From Paulinella micropora (Eukaryota > Cercozoa > Imbricatea > Euglyphida), in assembly GCA_009731375.1 (NCBI GenBank), contig BJOX01000045.1, forward strand, positions 1,023,912-1,051,637: a stretch of DNA of 27,726 nt, written 5' to 3'. A program made the translations under genes and the position numbers. Shown here in pieces: positions 17,484 to 26,792 of this stretch. The notes below the pieces were generated by a model. It saw nothing but the letters and a program-made list of their open reading frames with translations, was not told the origin of the DNA and did no database searches. How positions within the stretch are numbered: the stretch's first letter is position 1; each line of letters opens with the position of its first letter.

Positions 17484-17549
17484 TGTAGTAATAGACCTTA
17501 GCAGCAGAGCTGGGCGGCTTTGTGTTCTGTGTCATGAGCTGCTCCCGGA
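17484..17549 (+). repeat. Direct repeat AGCAGAGCTGGGCGGC, copy 2
   Basis: Second copy of the 17211-17277 sequence. It suggests that R is part of a longer repeat that includes this block. Confidence 0.65.
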
Positions 17550-17770
17550 GAATACTGCTACTATCCAGCAGATTTTTGATTACTTCCTTGTCGTTGCCGA
17601 ACTACACACCAGCCATGCAGACACACACACACACACAACACATACATTCATACATACAAACATACATACATATACACGCCGGCAAACCAGGTAGTATTAC
17701 TAGACAGTCTTACTGTCACCTTGCAGGAAGTATTGAGCAAGCGAGACACACGTACACTCACACACGCGGG

Positions 17771-17857
17771 GGGGGGGGGGGGGGGGGGGGGNNNNNNNNN
17801 NNNNNNNNNNNNNNNNNNNNNNNNNNNNNNNNNNNNNNNCCCCCCCCCCCCCCCCCC
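17771..17857. other. Poly-G, 48-N gap, poly-C
   Basis: G run to 17791, N to 17839, then a C run. The two runs would pair as complement, the pattern expected if dark-cycle poly-G read ends were built into both contig edges. It truncates the last C2H2 exon. Confidence 0.7.
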
Positions 17858-18028
17858 ATCTCTTTCTCTCAACCTGAGAATGCATCATTGTGTAGTGTGT
17901 TTTCAACGTCGCCTTCTCGGCGAAGGAGCGAGCACAGATCACACAGGCCCTACGCAACCGTACGTGCTTGTATATAGATATCTATGTATGTATGTGTGCG
18001 TGTGCGTGACTGTGTGTCTGCGCGCGCG

Positions 18029-18065
<37 letters not shown>

Positions 18066-18588
18066 CTGTGTGTCTGTGTATCTGTGTGTCGCTGTCTGTG
18101 TCTGAGTGTCTGAGTGTCTGTTTGTGTCTGCTATGTGTATGTATGAATGTATGTATGTATGTATGTATGGTATACTAAGTATGTAATGGTATGTATGTCT
18201 GCATGTATGCATGTATGTATGTATGTATGTATGCATGTGTGCATGTATAATTGTATGTATGTATGTATGTATGCGCCTCATTCTACACTACTCCGATAGA
18301 TGGTGTAGAACAAGAATAAGCTGCCATACATACATACACACATCCATCCAGCCATCCATCCATCCATACATACATACCAGGGCCTCTCGCCGTTGTGTGT
18401 TTTCATGTGTCATTTCAAACCGAGTTATTCGCATTCATTCATACATACATACATTCATACATACATACATACATACATACATGAATACATGCATACATAC
18501 ATACATACCAGGGCCGTTCGCCGGTGTGTACTTTCATATGTCGTTTCAAGCCGAAATTTTTTGAGAATGAACGGTTGCAACCCCGGAC
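17858..18588 (-). CDS. C2H2 zinc-finger protein, two exons, partial
   Basis: Exon A (18588-18509) encodes [19 protein letters not shown] and the linker TGERP. It ends TG before a GTATGT donor. Exon B starts at 17949 after a TAG acceptor and reads [18 protein letters not shown], then YTMMH. Joining them (phase 2) gives TGERPWACVIC, a textbook C2H2 linker and next finger, which supports the model. The first finger has only its second Cys; the first would lie in an upstream exon beyond the CAG acceptor at 18591-18589. Exon B runs into poly-C and a gap. Role: probably nucleic-acid binding in the nucleus, target unknown. Confidence 0.65.
17950..18508 (-). other. Intron with (TATG)n, (CA)n and a decayed finger exon
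   Basis: 559 bp, GTATGT donor and GCGTAG acceptor. It contains GT/CA arrays near 18000-18130, (GTAT)n arrays, and at 18377-18437 a second copy of the finger exon end with stop codons. Confidence 0.6.
18377..18437 (-). pseudogene. Decayed duplicate of the C2H2 finger exon
   Basis: The minus strand reads [19 protein letters not shown], matching [16 protein letters not shown] of exon A but with stops for Arg and in place of upstream codons. The exon/array junction CATACCAGGGCC is the same as at 18504-18515, so the exon and its adjacent (TATG)n were duplicated together with a period of 131 bp. Confidence 0.65.
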
Positions 18589-18599
18589 CTGGATAAATA

Positions 18600-18668
18600 G
18601 ATAGATAGATATAGATAGATAGATAGATAGGAAGGTAAGTAGGTATGTATATATATATGTATATATAT

Positions 18669-18710
<42 letters not shown>

Positions 18711-18730
18711 GGATGGATAGATAGATAGTT
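18600..18730. repeat. (GATA)n with (TA)n core
   Basis: Array next to the CAG acceptor of C2H2 exon A. On the minus strand its TATC units form a pyrimidine-containing tract before the acceptor. Confidence 0.9.
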
Positions 18731-18816
18731 TGCAAACCTTAACCTGCATGCATTTGCATATCTGTATGTATGTATGTATGTATGTTTAAACTTAATCAGG
18801 TCAGCTGGCAGCTCTT

Positions 18817-19002
18817 CACGTATGTATGTATGTATGTATGTATGTCGGTATCTATTCCTACATACATGCATTTTGTGAATGTATAATTTTGTGACTGTGG
18901 CACATGCACACGCGCGTGCATGTGCCACAATCACAAAATTATACATTCACAAAATGCATGTATGCAGGAACAGATACCGACATACATACATACATACACG
19001 TG
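18817..19002. repeat. Long near-perfect inverted repeat (hairpin)
   Basis: Arms of about 90 bp centred near 18910. The left arm reads CGGTATCTATTCCTACATAC then ATTTTGTGAATGTATAATTT; the right arm is its reverse complement with about five mismatches (CTGTTCCTGCATAC). The centre is GCACACGCGCGTGC. The outer ends are (GTAT)n and (ATAC)n. It could be a foldback element or a hairpin-RNA locus. Confidence 0.85.
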
Positions 19003-19041
19003 TGTGTGTATTTACGAATACAGGCGTGTCGGAACGGAACA

Positions 19042-19044
<3 letters not shown>

Positions 19045-19087
<43 letters not shown>

Positions 19088-19113
19088 GGAGATAGATGGA
19101 TAGATGGATACAC

Positions 19114-19164
<51 letters not shown>
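19045..19164. repeat. (GA)n and (GATA)n arrays
   Basis: GA about 19045-19090, then GATA to 19164, adjoining the second copy of the 90-bp element. Confidence 0.95.
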
Positions 19165-19165
<1 letters not shown>

Positions 19166-19262
19166 TCAGCTCTGCATATCCGAAGACATAGGCGTCCATT
19201 CCACCCCGCCGCCAGTTGGCAACTGGGTAGCGGGCCGGGAACGGGCACTAGGCCCCGAATTT
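19165..19262 (-). repeat. About 90-bp element with (TATC)n tail, copy 2
   Basis: Reverse complement of the 4755-4846 sequence, with CCCGCTACCCAGTTGCC and GGCGGCGGGGTGGAATGG. It extends further on its 5' side (GGGGCCTAGTGCCCGTTCCC). The conserved right end and tetranucleotide tail are shared. Confidence 0.65.
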
Positions 19263-19269
19263 GCACAGT

Positions 19270-19370
19270 CTGACAGATAGATAGATAGATAATAGATAGA
19301 TAGACAGATAGATATAGATAGATAGATAGATAGATAGGTAGGAAGGTAGGTAGGTAGGTAGGTAGGTAGG

Positions 19371-19425
<55 letters not shown>

Positions 19426-19533
19426 GTAGGTAGGTAGGTAGATAGGTATGTAGGTAGGTATGTAGGTATGTAGGTAGGTGGCAGGCAGGCAAGTAGGTAG
19501 ATAGGCAGGTAGGTAGGTAGGTAGGTAGGTAGG

Positions 19534-19574
<41 letters not shown>

Positions 19575-19598
19575 GGATAGATAGATGGATAGATAGAT

Positions 19599-19629
<31 letters not shown>

Positions 19630-19673
19630 AAGATAGATAGAAGAGAGGAGAGAGAGAGAAAGAGTGTGTGTGC

Positions 19674-19732
<59 letters not shown>

Positions 19733-19733
19733 A
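19270..19733. repeat. (GATA)n/(GGTA)n, then (GT)n and (GA)n
   Basis: Tetranucleotide arrays with blocks of GATA and GGTA to about 19640, then a GA-rich spacer, GT and GA arrays. No gene. Confidence 0.95.
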
Positions 19734-19793
19734 CCGGACAACGGATACGAGGGCAAGGCTCTTTCTTCTGCCCTTCCTTTTCATTCTGTATAT

Positions 19794-20140
19794 AATGTAT
19801 GTATGTATTTATGTATGTATGTATGTATGCATGCACGTATGTATGTATGGATGCATGCATGCATGTATGTATGTATGCATGTATTGTATGTACGTATGTA
19901 TGTATGTATGTATGTATGCATGCATGTATGTAAGTGTGCATGTGTGTATGTATGTATGTTTGAATGGTATATACGTATGTTATGTATGTGTGTATGTATG
20001 TATGCACGTTATGTATGTATGTATGTTATGTATGTTATGTGTGTGTATGTATGCATGCATGCATGCATGTGTGTATGTATGTATGAGGTATGTAGGTAAG
20101 TAAGTGAGTAAGTAAGTAAGTAAGTAAGTAAGTATGTACT
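19794..20140. repeat. (GTAT)n with GCAT and AAGT variants
   Basis: About 350 bp of tetranucleotides with scattered point changes, ending in GTAA. No gene. Confidence 0.95.
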
Positions 20141-20145
20141 TTATC

Positions 20146-20262
20146 GGGCTGCTCTTCCTGCTCATCTCCGCTTGTCAGCATGTATGTATGTATGTATGTA
20201 TGTACGCATAAACCTTGCCGGTTTGATCTTCCTGCTCATTTTCGCTCGGCCGCATTATCGTA
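20146..20262 (-). other. Two exon-like repeats within (GTAT)n
   Basis: CTTCCTGCTCATCTCCGCT (20153) and CTTCCTGCTCATTTTCGCT (20229) are direct repeats. On the minus strand they read SENEQEDQTGK and SGDEQEEQPDK. They may be duplicated acidic exons; splice sites are unclear. Confidence 0.3.
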
Positions 20263-20300
20263 CCGCAGCTATAACACATACACACATTCACGCACTCCAG

Positions 20301-20301
<1 letters not shown>

Positions 20302-20340
<39 letters not shown>

Positions 20341-20350
20341 NNNNNNNNNN
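20302..20350. other. Poly-C run and 10-N gap
   Basis: C run of about 39 bases ending at the N block, then CA repeats to about 20410. Confidence 0.8.
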
Positions 20351-20446
20351 GCATGGCACAACACACACACACACATAATACACACACACATACATACATA
20401 CATACATACATTCACTTGAAAAGTGTACTAGTCTTTCAGTTGCTGT

Positions 20447-20528
20447 TCTGCTTTGTATGTATGTATGTATGTATGTACGTATGTATATGTATCATTCCCC
20501 CCCACCCTCTCACCTAGCCCCCCGGTCA

Positions 20529-20565
<37 letters not shown>

Positions 20566-20645
20566 GCTGGCTAGCATGCATATATACATACATACATACT
20601 TGCATACCATACATAAATACATACATACATACATACATACATACG
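20447..20645. repeat. (GTAT)n, (TC)n and (ATAC)n arrays
   Basis: GTAT about 20453-20490, TC about 20530-20562, ATAC about 20580-20645. GTAT and ATAC are complementary and could pair. Confidence 0.9.
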
Positions 20646-20793
20646 GGGACTGCAAATAGCTATTGCTTAAAACACTTCTCGATTCCTTTCTTTCTTCTTT
20701 CTCCTCTGTTCTTCCCGTCCTGGTTTTTTTATCGCTTCTACCTCCAGGCTGCTTCGCTATCTCCTCTTCCTCCCCCCGTCCTGATGCTGTCAC
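20644..20793 (-). CDS. Possible charged exon between tetranucleotide arrays
   Basis: The minus strand is open with GRGEEEEIAKQPGGRSDKK and TGRTEEKEERKESRS, a highly charged composition. It ends CCC|GTATGT, a donor of the type used by the other introns here, and follows a (GTAG)n tract that offers AG acceptors. There is no family match and no joined partner exon. Confidence 0.25.
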
Positions 20794-20844
20794 CTACTAC
20801 CTACCTACCTACCAACCTACCTACACCTACCTACCTACCTATAT

Positions 20845-21010
20845 GCCTCCGAGGAGAGGAGGATGAGGAGGAGAAGAAGGGAGCAGAGTCTGAGAAGGAG
20901 AAGGGGCAGAGGAGAAGAGGAGTGCGCATGGAAGCATTCAAAAATCCACGGTTCGAGAAAAAGAACTCAGGCCAACACATCACTACGTTATGCGTGCCGC
21001 ATCGCGCAGA
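20845..21010 (+). other. Purine-rich island
   Basis: GAG/GAAG-rich sequence open on the plus strand (GEEDEEEKKGAESEKEKGQ). Low complexity explains the open frame. No start or splice support. Confidence 0.2.
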
Positions 21011-21045
21011 ACAAAAAAAAAAAAGTGTGTCTTTACATCCCTCTC

Positions 21046-21168
21046 TCCCCCCCCCCCCTTTTTTTTTTTTTTTTTTAAAAATAATAATAAATAAGTCCCT
21101 CTCTCTTTCCTGCCCCCTTCCCCCCCCCCCCCCCCCCCTTTTTTTTTCTCTAAAAAAAAAAAAAAAAC
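21046..21168. repeat. Paired C-tract/T-tract/A-tract units
   Basis: CTCTC, a C run, a T run, then A/AT sequence occurs twice (21042-21090 and 21098-21168) with similar order. Confidence 0.6.
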
Positions 21169-21179
21169 TCCGTCTATGC

Positions 21180-21437
21180 TTGTATGAATGTATGGATGGA
21201 TGCATGGATGGATGGATGGATGCATGTATGCTTGTATGTATGCATGTATGTATGTATGTGTATATATGTATGTACAGTAGATCTCCAGTATGTATGTATG
21301 TACGTACGTACGCAACGTACCTACGTACGTAAGCAACGTACCTACGTACGTACGCAACGTAACGTACGTACGTACGTGTATGTATGTATGTATGTATGTA
21401 TGTATGCAAGTAAGTAAGTAAGTAAGTAAGTAAGTCG

Positions 21438-21472
<35 letters not shown>

Positions 21473-21542
21473 TGTATGTGTATTGATGTAGGTACGTACA
21501 TACGTACGTACGCACGTATGTATGTATGTATGTATGTATGTT
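21180..21542. repeat. (GTAT)n, (GATG)n, (ACGT)n and (GTAA)n arrays
   Basis: Tetranucleotide arrays including CGTACGTACGCAACGTAC, a higher-order unit that recurs three times between 21300 and 21380. Confidence 0.9.
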
Positions 21543-22050
21543 TTAAGATGGAGTGACTCACATAGTCCTCCCGCCCTCTACGAGAACACGCACAGCTGAC
21601 GCTCTCTCAAGTTTTGCTCACATGTAGAATATGAAATACCTGTATTTGGAACAAAGCGTGAAATTTGCGCATGGATTTCCGAGATTTAGATGGAATAGAT
21701 GTGGGTAAGGGTATGTAGGAGGGATATATTTAAAAGGGAGAGGAGTATCAGGGTGAGAAACATAAAACAGAAGTGATGGTCAGGAGATAGGCAGACCTTT
21801 TCATGGAAATGACCATATTGTCAAGTGGATGCGTACGACAGAAGAACACTGGGACCCGAAAGTGGAACCGTAAAACACACGCCAGACAATACAACCACCC
21901 CATAAATGCAAAATCAAGAGGGACATTTGGGGCATGGGTTGTGGAATGGATGTATACGTAAGAGTTGTGGAATACAACAGTTTGAGAAAAGACATGTGTA
22001 GGAGATAGAAAAGTGGGAAAAAAGAATAGTAGGTGTGATAGGAGGAAAAG
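21543..22050. other. Unique non-coding sequence
   Basis: About 500 bp without repeats. No ORF has convincing composition on either strand, and I recognise no RNA gene. Confidence 0.4.
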
Positions 22051-22057
22051 GGGGGTA

Positions 22058-22149
22058 TGTATGTACGTATGTATGTATGCATGTATGCATGTATGTATGC
22101 AGCATGCATGTATGCAGGCATGTATGTATGTATGTATATNNNNNNNNNN
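22058..22149. repeat. (GTAT)n and 10-N gap
   Basis: GTAT/GCAT array to 22139, then N, then a C-rich edge. Confidence 0.9.
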
Positions 22150-22242
22150 CCCCCACCCCCTTGACATGTAATTACAGTATACAATTATTACTCAAAAAAG
22201 AATCCAAGATAGGAAGAAAGAACGGAAGAAAGAAAGAAAGAA

Positions 22243-22275
22243 AGCATTTTATTAAAACAGTGCTTGCGCGAAAGA
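22243..22275 (+). repeat. 31-bp dispersed motif, copy B
   Basis: TTTTATTAAAACAGTGCTTG then CGCGAAA, following an (AAAG)n run. Same orientation as copies A and C. Confidence 0.6.
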
Positions 22276-22527
22276 GTTTAAAGAGAGCCTTGCATATGCC
22301 TAGCAACACCATGACTAGTATGAAGTCCAAAAGATAGATAGATAGATAAATAAATCAAATAGATTGATTAATTGATAAATAAATAAATAAATTGCTGAAT
22401 TGTTTGATTGCTACGTGTATACCAGGAACTGTGGCACTGGTACTATGGCCATGGCCAGCGACATGAAGCAAGCCTGTTTTTAGTTCCGGTACTGGCGTTT
22501 AGAAAATTCCTGCCTTATTTTTTCATA

Positions 22528-22576
<49 letters not shown>

Positions 22577-22590
22577 GGCTAGGCAAGTAA

Positions 22591-22619
22591 AGGTAACTGT
22601 TTTTTCTTATTCAGCCAAC
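22591..22619 (+). repeat. 29-bp block duplicated within (CTA)n, copy 1
   Basis: AGGTAACTG, a T run, then CTTATTCAGCCAAC; identical to 23360-23388 and preceded in both by CTAGGCTAGGC. It looks like a splice donor and an acceptor only 22 bp apart. Confidence 0.8.
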
Positions 22620-22679
22620 GGGAAAAACGATAAAAACTAACCCGTAATAATGATGCAGAGTCTGCTACTACTACTACTA

Positions 22680-22738
<59 letters not shown>

Positions 22739-22756
22739 GCTACACTACTACTTCTG

Positions 22757-22802
<46 letters not shown>

Positions 22803-22806
22803 CAAC

Positions 22807-22845
<39 letters not shown>

Positions 22846-23119
22846 GCTACTCTACTACTACTACTACTACTACTACTGCTACTCTACTACTACTGCTACT
22901 ACCACTAACATACTACTGCTACTACTACTACTACTACCACTAACATACTACTGCTACTACTACTAACATACTACTACTACACTACTACTACTAACTACCC
23001 ACCACCACTACTACCACCACTACTACCACTACTTCTACTACTACTACTACTACTACTACTGCTACTACTACTACTACTACCACTACTACCACTACTGCTC
23101 ACTACTACTCACTACTGCT

Positions 23120-23199
<80 letters not shown>

Positions 23200-23266
23200 T
23201 TACTACTACTACTACTACTACTTCTGCTACTACTACTATACTACTGCTACCACCACCACCACCACG

Positions 23267-23332
<66 letters not shown>

Positions 23333-23359
23333 GCTACCTAGGCTAGGCTAGGCTAGTAG

Positions 23360-23386
23360 AGGTAACTGTTTTTTCTTATTCAGCCA

Positions 23387-23388
<2 letters not shown>
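23360..23388 (+). repeat. 29-bp block duplicated within (CTA)n, copy 2
   Basis: Identical to copy 1 and 769 bp downstream. After it the CTA array resumes at once, whereas copy 1 is followed by a further 35 bp of unique sequence. Confidence 0.8.
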
Positions 23389-23432
<44 letters not shown>

Positions 23433-23569
23433 GTCCAGTACTAGTTCTAGTACTAGTATACTACTACTACTACTACTATATTAGCTACTACTACTACTAT
23501 TACTACTACTGCTACTACTACTCCAGAAGACAGACAGACAGACACAGACAGACAGACAGACAGAACTAC

Positions 23570-23990
23570 TACTATTGTACCCAGCCCACCGTATGCCATG
23601 CTTTCAAACCCAGAATCAGGCTTGCATGAAGCCGAAATCAAAAGAATAGGAAGGAATATATAGAAAAATTGCTTGACGGCGGATTTTGGCGGAACCTCAC
23701 CGCACCTCTTTCCCTACAGTGGACACCTTTACTACTAGTAAGAGTTTTTGTCTTCATCTTTCTTCCTTTCGTTTCCTCTTTTGACTTTTGTAATTGTTTT
23801 TCACTTTCCATTTTTTTTCCTTTTTCTTTTTTTGGCTCTCCTTTTTTAATACTTCTCTCCAAGTCTCCCTTTGTTTAATTTTTTTCTTTTTCTATTTCTT
23901 TTTTTTCTTCTTTATGTTCTCCTTAGGTTTTATTTCTTTTCTTTTCCTTTCTCTTTCTCCTTGCTCTCCTGCCTTTTTGCATAATAACAA
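23570..23990. other. Unique then T/C-rich sequence, no gene
   Basis: Short unique sequence to about 23740, then a pyrimidine-rich tract (TTTTTCTTTT patterns) to 23980. Open frames rich in Phe/Ser/Leu reflect composition. Confidence 0.5.
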
Positions 23991-23993
23991 TTA

Positions 23994-23996
23994 ATG

Positions 23997-24056
<60 letters not shown>

Positions 24057-24076
24057 GTAATAATAGTAATAGTAAC

Positions 24077-24154
<78 letters not shown>

Positions 24155-24305
24155 GATGATGAGAAGAAGAAGATGAAGAAGAAGAAGAAGAAGAAGAAGA
24201 AGAAGAAGAAGAAGAAGAAGAAGAAGAAGAAGAAGAAGAAGAAGAAGAAGAAGAAGAAGAAGAAGAAGAAGAAGAAGAAGAAGAAGAAGAAGAAGAAGAA
24301 GAAGA
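23994..24305. repeat. (AAT)n then (GAA)n microsatellites
   Basis: AAT with a few AGT/AAC changes to about 24140, a short GAT block, then a long GAA array that runs into N at 24306. Confidence 0.95.
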
Positions 24306-24376
24306 NNNNNNNNNNNNNNNNNNNNNNNNNNNNNNNNNNNNNNNNNNNNNNNNNNNNNNNNNNNNNNNNNNNNNNN

Positions 24377-24503
24377 TGCTTCTCTGTCAATGGCTGATGC
24401 AAATCTGCACATGCGCCTCCATCGTCTCACCCGTGAGGGGAGTACGAAGAATTGACGATAGGCTCTAATGACACNNNNNNNNNNGAATTGACGATAGGCT
24501 CTA
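24377..24503 (-). mobile_element. tRNA-derived SINE, 3' part, broken by a 10-N gap
   Basis: Matches the body of the 863 and 14326 copies from TGCTTCTCTG to AATGACAC (24474). After the gap, GAATTGACGATAGGCTCTAA is repeated (24485), then sequence diverges. The tRNA head is absent. Confidence 0.8.
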
Positions 24504-24742
24504 ACTTGTATACTTACGAGGAGTTGTGAGTTCTTCTTTCCCCTTCTATATTTCCCACTTTCCCCTGTTCTTCTTCGCTCTTTTGTTTCTCATCTTATTT
24601 CTTTCTCTTTCATTAGTATTTACTTTTTTTTATTATTCCTTTTTTTTCACGCTTCATTTTGTTTCCCGCTTTTGTATCTCTTTGAGACCTCTTCCATTCT
24701 ATCTCTTCTGCTTCGCACTCAGGCTCTGCGAGTGGCAAGCTT

Positions 24743-24775
24743 AAGTATTTTATTAAAACAGTGTTTGCGTAAAAG
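24743..24775 (+). repeat. 31-bp dispersed motif, copy C
   Basis: AAGTATTTTATTAAAACAG then TGTTTGCGTAAA, one base different from copy A in the core. Lies upstream of the second retroelement. Confidence 0.6.
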
Positions 24776-24916
24776 CAGACTTGGAGGGGTCTTCCGCCTG
24801 GAAAGCACACGAGGGCGAAAAAGAGCGGAACGCGACGCGAGGGATCGTTTCAGGAGGGAAACACCCAGCTACACCCCCCAAGTCTTCTCCTTCAAAGGTC
24901 CGAACGCTGAGCACAA

Positions 24917-24926
24917 TGGGTGAGTT
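24917..24926 (+). promoter_or_regulatory. Possible short first exon, ATGG|GTGAGT
   Basis: GCACAATGGGTGAGTTGG places a start codon directly before a canonical donor. It might be a first exon or chance. The preceding 24775-24916 is GC-rich and could be a 5' leader. Confidence 0.25.
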
Positions 24927-25032
24927 GGCGTGCAAACGGATCCGTTAAGGCGTCATTTCACAAATATCAGTGGGTGGGCCGTAAGGGAGACTGAAAAGTG
25001 AACGCTGCAGTGTTAATTACGGTAATAAATTA

Positions 25033-25071
25033 AGCGGGAACTATAATATTAATTATATTATAGTTCCCGCT
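25033..25071. repeat. 17-bp-arm perfect palindrome
   Basis: AGCGGGAACTATAATAT (25033-25049) and ATATTATAGTTCCCGCT (25055-25071) are exact reverse complements around 5 bases. It lies about 115 bp upstream of the second gag start. It may be a terminal relic, a hairpin or a control site. Confidence 0.85.
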
Positions 25072-25187
25072 CCAAAATTTTAAACATTACAAAGACAACC
25101 CCTCCACCCTCAGATTTGATTTTTCGCTCTAGCACAAAAGTGCTTAGAGCAAATTTTACTGTTGTTTTTTGAATTTGGGAAATCGAG

Positions 25188-26443
25188 ATGTCAGCTGCAG
25201 CTGGACAAAGGACCCCAAGAGATGGGAGACCTACTAGGAAGCGCAGAGCTCAACAGGGTGATGACGACAAAAAGACAGCAGCAGCGGCAACAACGGAGGC
25301 GGCCCTGCATTCGGTGGGGGAAACGTGACTACTTCAACTACTTTTGCTGCTACATCGAGTACTAGTCTGCCGGCCACTGAGCTTCCCGCGACTGGCTTAA
25401 GCTGTGCTGGAGCAGGTGGAAGCACTGGTAACACCCCACCATCTGCATCTGCTTCACCACTCAACCCTGTCAACCTATTTGGAGCACCATCGCTACACCA
25501 GCAGCAGACCGTGATAGGGCAAGGTACGACGACGACTACGACGACGGCTGCCACTATTCCACCTCGCGATCGCACCGACACCAGCGGCCACCACTCCACT
25601 GGGCTGGACGCAAGTACGATGGCAAGCATTGGAGATATGCTGCGCAACGCACTTAGGGAGGAGACGCGGGCGGTCACTGGTGACTTCGCGAGGCTGACTG
25701 ACAAGGTGCAGGGGATGATCCAAGCTACCAAGCAGGAATCGAGCCAGCGCGAATCGAAGCTGATCGACAAGCCATCACACCGCCGTTACTTCGTCGTGGC
25801 GAAGATAATTTTGCAGATTCTGGAGAGCAACGCCTGTGTGCGAAACAACGAGAAGTTGGCGGACGCTATCTCTATGGCGAACGCGCTGGCCACACTGGCT
25901 ATGGATATGGGTGGCCCAAACCCAATACAGGTGGAAGACGCCGAGGCCAAGATGCTACTGGTGGGTAAAAAGCTAGTGATTGCGGACGAAGTGGCCCCGT
26001 ACCTGGAGCCGATTCGCCCTACTACGACCAACTCGAGGGCGACCGACCCGCGTATACGTGGTGGACGTCAGAACCGTGGGGCATGCCATATCTGCGGATC
26101 CAACCAGCACTGGGCGAGAAGCTGCCCTCAGGGTTCGTACGGCGCGAACACTGCACAAGGGCAGAACCAGCAGCAGCATGGCCAACAGCAGCAACCGCTG
26201 GCGTGGCAAAGTGTCCCCGGTTTCATGCCTCCGCAGCAAGGAGCAGCACCAGGGCCGCAAATCCAGTACGTGGCCCAACCTACACAAGGCATCATCACGC
26301 TTGCGCCCGCCATGCAGACCGCATACACCGCACAGCCCGCACGTACAGCCGTCATTTGCACTCACTGCAACAAACGCGGCCACACCGCCGAGCACTGCTG
26401 GACTTTGAATCCGAGCCTGCGCCCACAGCGTTCTAGCAACTGA
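25188..26443 (+). CDS. gag: Gag-like protein with two CCHC knuckles
   Basis: ATG at 25188 opens a basic N terminus (MSAAAGQRTPRDGRPTRKRR) that stops at 25326. The main frame, open from 25265, takes over in the -1 frame near an A5 run (25269-25273) and runs to 26443. A Ser/Thr/Ala-rich part is followed by a helical core (RRYFVVAKIILQILESN) and then CHICGSNQHWARSC (26084-26125), a Gln-rich linker and CTHCNKRGHTAEHC (26357-26398). Both are C-x2-C-x4-H-x4-C knuckles that bind nucleic acid in Gag proteins. The A5 run suggests a one-base loss there. It lies upstream of a reverse transcriptase, so it is the Gag of the same element. Confidence 0.7.
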
Positions 26444-26792
26444 GCTGTTACAGCCAATCGAAAGTAAAATTGTCAGACGACGCTTCACGCGCATGACCGG
26501 CACTACACAGCGCAACACGCGCATGACTCGCATCACGCTGTCACTGACTTAGGCTCGTTTTGTTATGTCATTAAATAGATTTTATTTATTTCATTTGTTT
26601 ATTTTATTATTATTATTATTATTATTTTTTTCTTCCTCAAATCTGGTTCGGCAACACGCCCCGGCATTTTACTAGATTCCCTTAAAGATGGTACTTGTCA
26701 CACGGCATCACGCCCCGATGGAATTAATACTATTGCGTCCGGCAAACGCTTCTATTTTCATACTTCATCGCGTGATTTATTAATAGTACTGA
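26444..26792. other. Spacer between gag and RT ORF
   Basis: About 350 bp with stops in all frames. It has a short (TTA)n run near 26606-26625 and two ACGCCCCG words (26656 and 26711). It could be an intron or a decayed part of the element. No gene seen. Confidence 0.4.

Larger units (their letters stand above)
22531..23522. repeat. (CTA)n trinucleotide complex
   Basis: About 1 kb of CTA with CTG, CCA and TTC variants, broken at 22576-22655 and 23333-23388 by a duplicated unique block. A short (CAGA)n follows at 23527-23563. Leu/Tyr/Thr open frames here are repeat artefacts. Confidence 0.95.

Noticed and set aside
16600-20700. CRISPR-like or telomeric arrays
   Set aside because: Units are simple tetranucleotides without spacers, and there is no TTAGGG-type telomere repeat.
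25033-25071. Intrinsic terminator
   Set aside because: The context is eukaryotic and there is no T tract after the hairpin.
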